Shown: in pieces, positions 17,734-19,431 of the stretch
Layout of the letters: each line of letters starts with the position of its first letter
Numbering within the stretch: position 1 is the first letter of the stretch
Assembly (NCBI GenBank): GCA_963785755.1
Contig: CAWAXG010000043.1
Span: 1 to 19,431, forward strand
Reading direction: 5' to 3'
DNA: 19,431 nucleotides
DNA from: JACCXG01 sp963785755
GTDB taxonomy: Bacteria; Acidobacteriota; Vicinamibacteria; Vicinamibacterales; 2-12-FULL-66-21
Made by a program: the position numbers and the translations under genes
The notes under the pieces: generated by a model
Told to the model about the DNA's origin: nothing
The model's input: the letters and a program-made list of their open reading frames with translations, nothing else
The model's database searches: none

Positions 17734-17885
17734 ACGATGCCGGCGTGCATGTTCTTGCCCTCATCGCGAGGCCAGTTGCCACAAGAGAGGCTCGCGTGCC
17801 GGGTTCTCGCGTTTCTCCAGGAATTCTGCCAAGCGCTACGACATCCTCATCGGGGACGAACGCGAGACGGCCCTCTCATGTCTCC

Positions 17886-17900
17886 TATAATCACGCCATG
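17886..17900 (+). promoter_or_regulatory. TATAAT -10 box abutting the hydrolase start codon (probable leaderless transcript)
   Basis: A perfect TATAAT lies at 17886-17891, and the ATG of the hydrolase gene begins six bases later at 17898. Transcription normally starts about seven bases after the -10, so the mRNA would begin at or next to the A of ATG. No ribosome site precedes this ATG, and the -35 region (CGAGAC, about 17863-17868) is poor. Confidence 0.5.
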
Positions 17901-19412
17901 CGACCAACTCTGTTCCAGGTGGCCGTGAGCGTCTGCCTCACGATCGCCGGCGTGACGGCGCAATCGCCGGCACCCACGACGTACTGGCCGGGCGTGGAGT
18001 GGCGGACGGCGACGCCGGAATCGCAGGGTCTCGACTCACAGGCCCTGGCTTCGGCGATCGCGCAGGTCCGCGAGAAGCAATGGGGCACCCACAGCCTGCT
18101 CGTCATCCGTCACGGATTCGTCGTCGCCGACGCGGACTTCTATCCGTATCGATCGACCGTGCCGCACGACGTCGCGTCGGTGACGAAGACCATCACCTCG
18201 ACGCTGACTGGTGTCGCGGTCGCCAATAAGATTCTTCGCCTCGACCAGTCCGTGCTGTCGTTCTTTCCGAAGGAGAGCCCGGCCGACGCCGACGAGCGCA
18301 AGCGCGCGATCACGGTTGAGAATCTGCTGCGCATGGAGTCGGGACTGGACTGCGGGTTCCTGCCCGGTGAGCAGGAACTGGAGAGGATGAAGCGATCGGC
18401 CAATTGGGTGGCGTTCACGCTGGCGCTGCCGATGAAATACGACCGCGGCACCAGGCCGTCCTACTGCAGTCCGGGCTACCACCTGCTCGGCTCCGTGATC
18501 GGGGCGGCGGCGAAGACCAGCGAACTCGACTTCGGCCGCAAGTACTTGTTCGATCCGCTCGACATCAAGGACGTCGTCTGGGGCGATGACCCGCAGGGGC
18601 GCAGCCACGGATGGGGCGACAGCCACTTCTATCCGCGCGACATCGCGAAGCTCGGATACCTGTACCTGCACGGCGGCGAATGGAAAGGACATCAGATCGT
18701 GCCGCGAGACTGGGTGACGATGTCGATTGCGCCGGTGACGGGGCCGCGCACCGAGCCGGGTGGATTCGGCGTCGAGTGGAACGCGACGAACGGGCCGAAC
18801 GGCCGGCAATACGGCGGCATCGGTCGCGGCGGCCAGTCCCTGATCGTCTGGCCCGAACTCGACATGATTGTCGTCAGCACCGCCGGCGGCAACGCGGGGC
18901 AACTGACGGCGTTGGTCAGGGCAGCGGTCAAGAGCGATCAGCCCCTTCCTCCCAATGAGCCCGGAAACGCCCAGTTGCGCGACGCGATCGTCGCGGCCAC
19001 CAGGCCGCCCGCGGCGAGTCCGGCGCCGGCTCTGCCGGCAACAGCGGCCGCAATCTCGGGCCGGGTCTATCAGTTTCCGATCAACCCTTCGCGGATCGAC
19101 TCGCTCGCGCTGACGTTCGCGAAGGACGGTACGGCGACGGTCGAACTCGCCTACTACGGCGATCCACTGCGGATTCCGATCGGGCTGGACGGTGTCTATC
19201 GCATCGGTCCGCACGGCCCCTTTGGCCTGCCGGCAGGCGCCACTGGCGCGTGGCGCTCGGAGACGGAGTTCCTGCTCGACGTGAACTTCATCGCGAACAT
19301 CAATCACTACACGCTCGCGATCACGTTCCTGCCCGATCGCACGATCGAGGTCAGCGCCGACGAGGCGTCAGGACTGATTCGCAACGGCAAGCTCGTCGGC
19401 ACGCCGCGCTGA
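17898..19412 (+). CDS. Secreted serine hydrolase, class C beta-lactamase-like fold
   Basis: Intact, 504 residues from ATG 17898; this start gives a clean signal peptide (MRPTLFQVAVSVCLTIAGVTAQ), whereas the longer in-frame form from 17745 does not. The nucleophile motif is SVTK (Ser94, Lys97), the second motif is Tyr189 in SYCSPGYHLLG, and the third is GRGGQSLIVWPELDMIVVST in place of the KTG box. This pattern is typical of penicillin-binding-protein-like esterases and amidases of the 6-aminohexanoate-dimer hydrolase type, not true resistance enzymes. A C-terminal beta-rich domain of about 120 residues (from SGRVYQFPINPSRIDSLALT) follows an Ala/Pro linker and may bind substrate or fold as a lipocalin-like barrel. 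Likely periplasmic; substrate unknown. Confidence 0.9.
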   Translation: MRPTLFQVAVSVCLTIAGVTAQSPAPTTYWPGVEWRTATPESQGLDSQALASAIAQVREKQWGTHSLLVIRHGFVVADADFYPYRSTVPHDVASVTKTITSTLTGVAVANKILRLDQSVLSFFPKESPADADERKRAITVENLLRMESGLDCGFLPGEQELERMKRSANWVAFTLALPMKYDRGTRPSYCSPGYHLLGSVIGAAAKTSELDFGRKYLFDPLDIKDVVWGDDPQGRSHGWGDSHFYPRDIAKLGYLYLHGGEWKGHQIVPRDWVTMSIAPVTGPRTEPGGFGVEWNATNGPNGRQYGGIGRGGQSLIVWPELDMIVVSTAGGNAGQLTALVRAAVKSDQPLPPNEPGNAQLRDAIVAATRPPAASPAPALPATAAAISGRVYQFPINPSRIDSLALTFAKDGTATVELAYYGDPLRIPIGLDGVYRIGPHGPFGLPAGATGAWRSETEFLLDVNFIANINHYTLAITFLPDRTIEVSADEASGLIRNGKLVGTPR

Positions 19413-19431
19413 AGGGCTCTTGGCGGGGCCG

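Noticed and set aside
17745..17897. N-terminal extension of the serine hydrolase from ATG 17745
   Set aside because: The extra 51 codons have no signal peptide or domain, and the ATG at 17898 starts a clean signal peptide just after a TATAAT box.
1..19431. CRISPR arrays, tRNA or rRNA genes, prophage or integrative-element ends
   Set aside because: No regularly spaced direct repeats, no cloverleaf or rRNA core sequence, and no integrase with flanking repeats was seen on reading both strands.

Overview
This is a GC-rich, gene-dense window. The gene set (a DUF5916 outer-membrane protein, a DUF481 protein, an M3 oligopeptidase, a NAGPA-type glycosidase, a secreted class C-like serine hydrolase, and a short ECF sigma/anti-sigma pair) looks most like a soil or environmental Acidobacteriota, possibly Vicinamibacteria. 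That assignment is inference from gene content and composition; there is no rRNA or tRNA to confirm it.

Layout. 50-2708 (+): DUF5916 outer-membrane protein. 2745-3897 (-): DUF481 outer-membrane barrel followed by a 48-residue membrane microprotein. 4213-5335 (+): two-TM ion channel with an RCK domain, preceded by a promoter and a palindrome. 5460-5535 (+): short remnant of a transposase-like ORF. 5594-7746 (+): M3 metallopeptidase broken by many indels. 7825-14254 (+): four same-strand genes, namely an unrecognised soluble protein, a class 3 lipase, a calcineurin-like metallophosphoesterase and a 1018-residue TIR-like / DUF4071-TPR / subtilisin protein. 14297-16012 (-): secreted phosphodiester glycosidase. 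16419-17733: divergent module of a small membrane protein (-) against an ECF sigma factor and a short anti-sigma-like protein (+). 17898-19412 (+): secreted serine hydrolase.

The most interesting part is 7825-14254. The last protein joins a TIR-like domain, a TPR region resembling the MAP3K TRAF-binding (DUF4071) domain of animal ASK kinases, and a complete subtilisin protease. It lies 36 bases after a phosphoesterase gene and downstream of a lipase gene. A sensor-scaffold-protease next to two hydrolases fits a biological-conflict or programmed-death cassette, but this is inference and no activity is shown.

Reading frames are broken by about 29 single-base insertions or deletions, all between positions 280 and 12,985, with 15 in the M3 gene and 5 in the phosphoesterase gene. 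Each lost frame resumes at once in another frame with conserved family sequence, so I give corrected full spans. These look like uncorrected sequence errors or very recent decay; right of about 13 kb every gene is intact.
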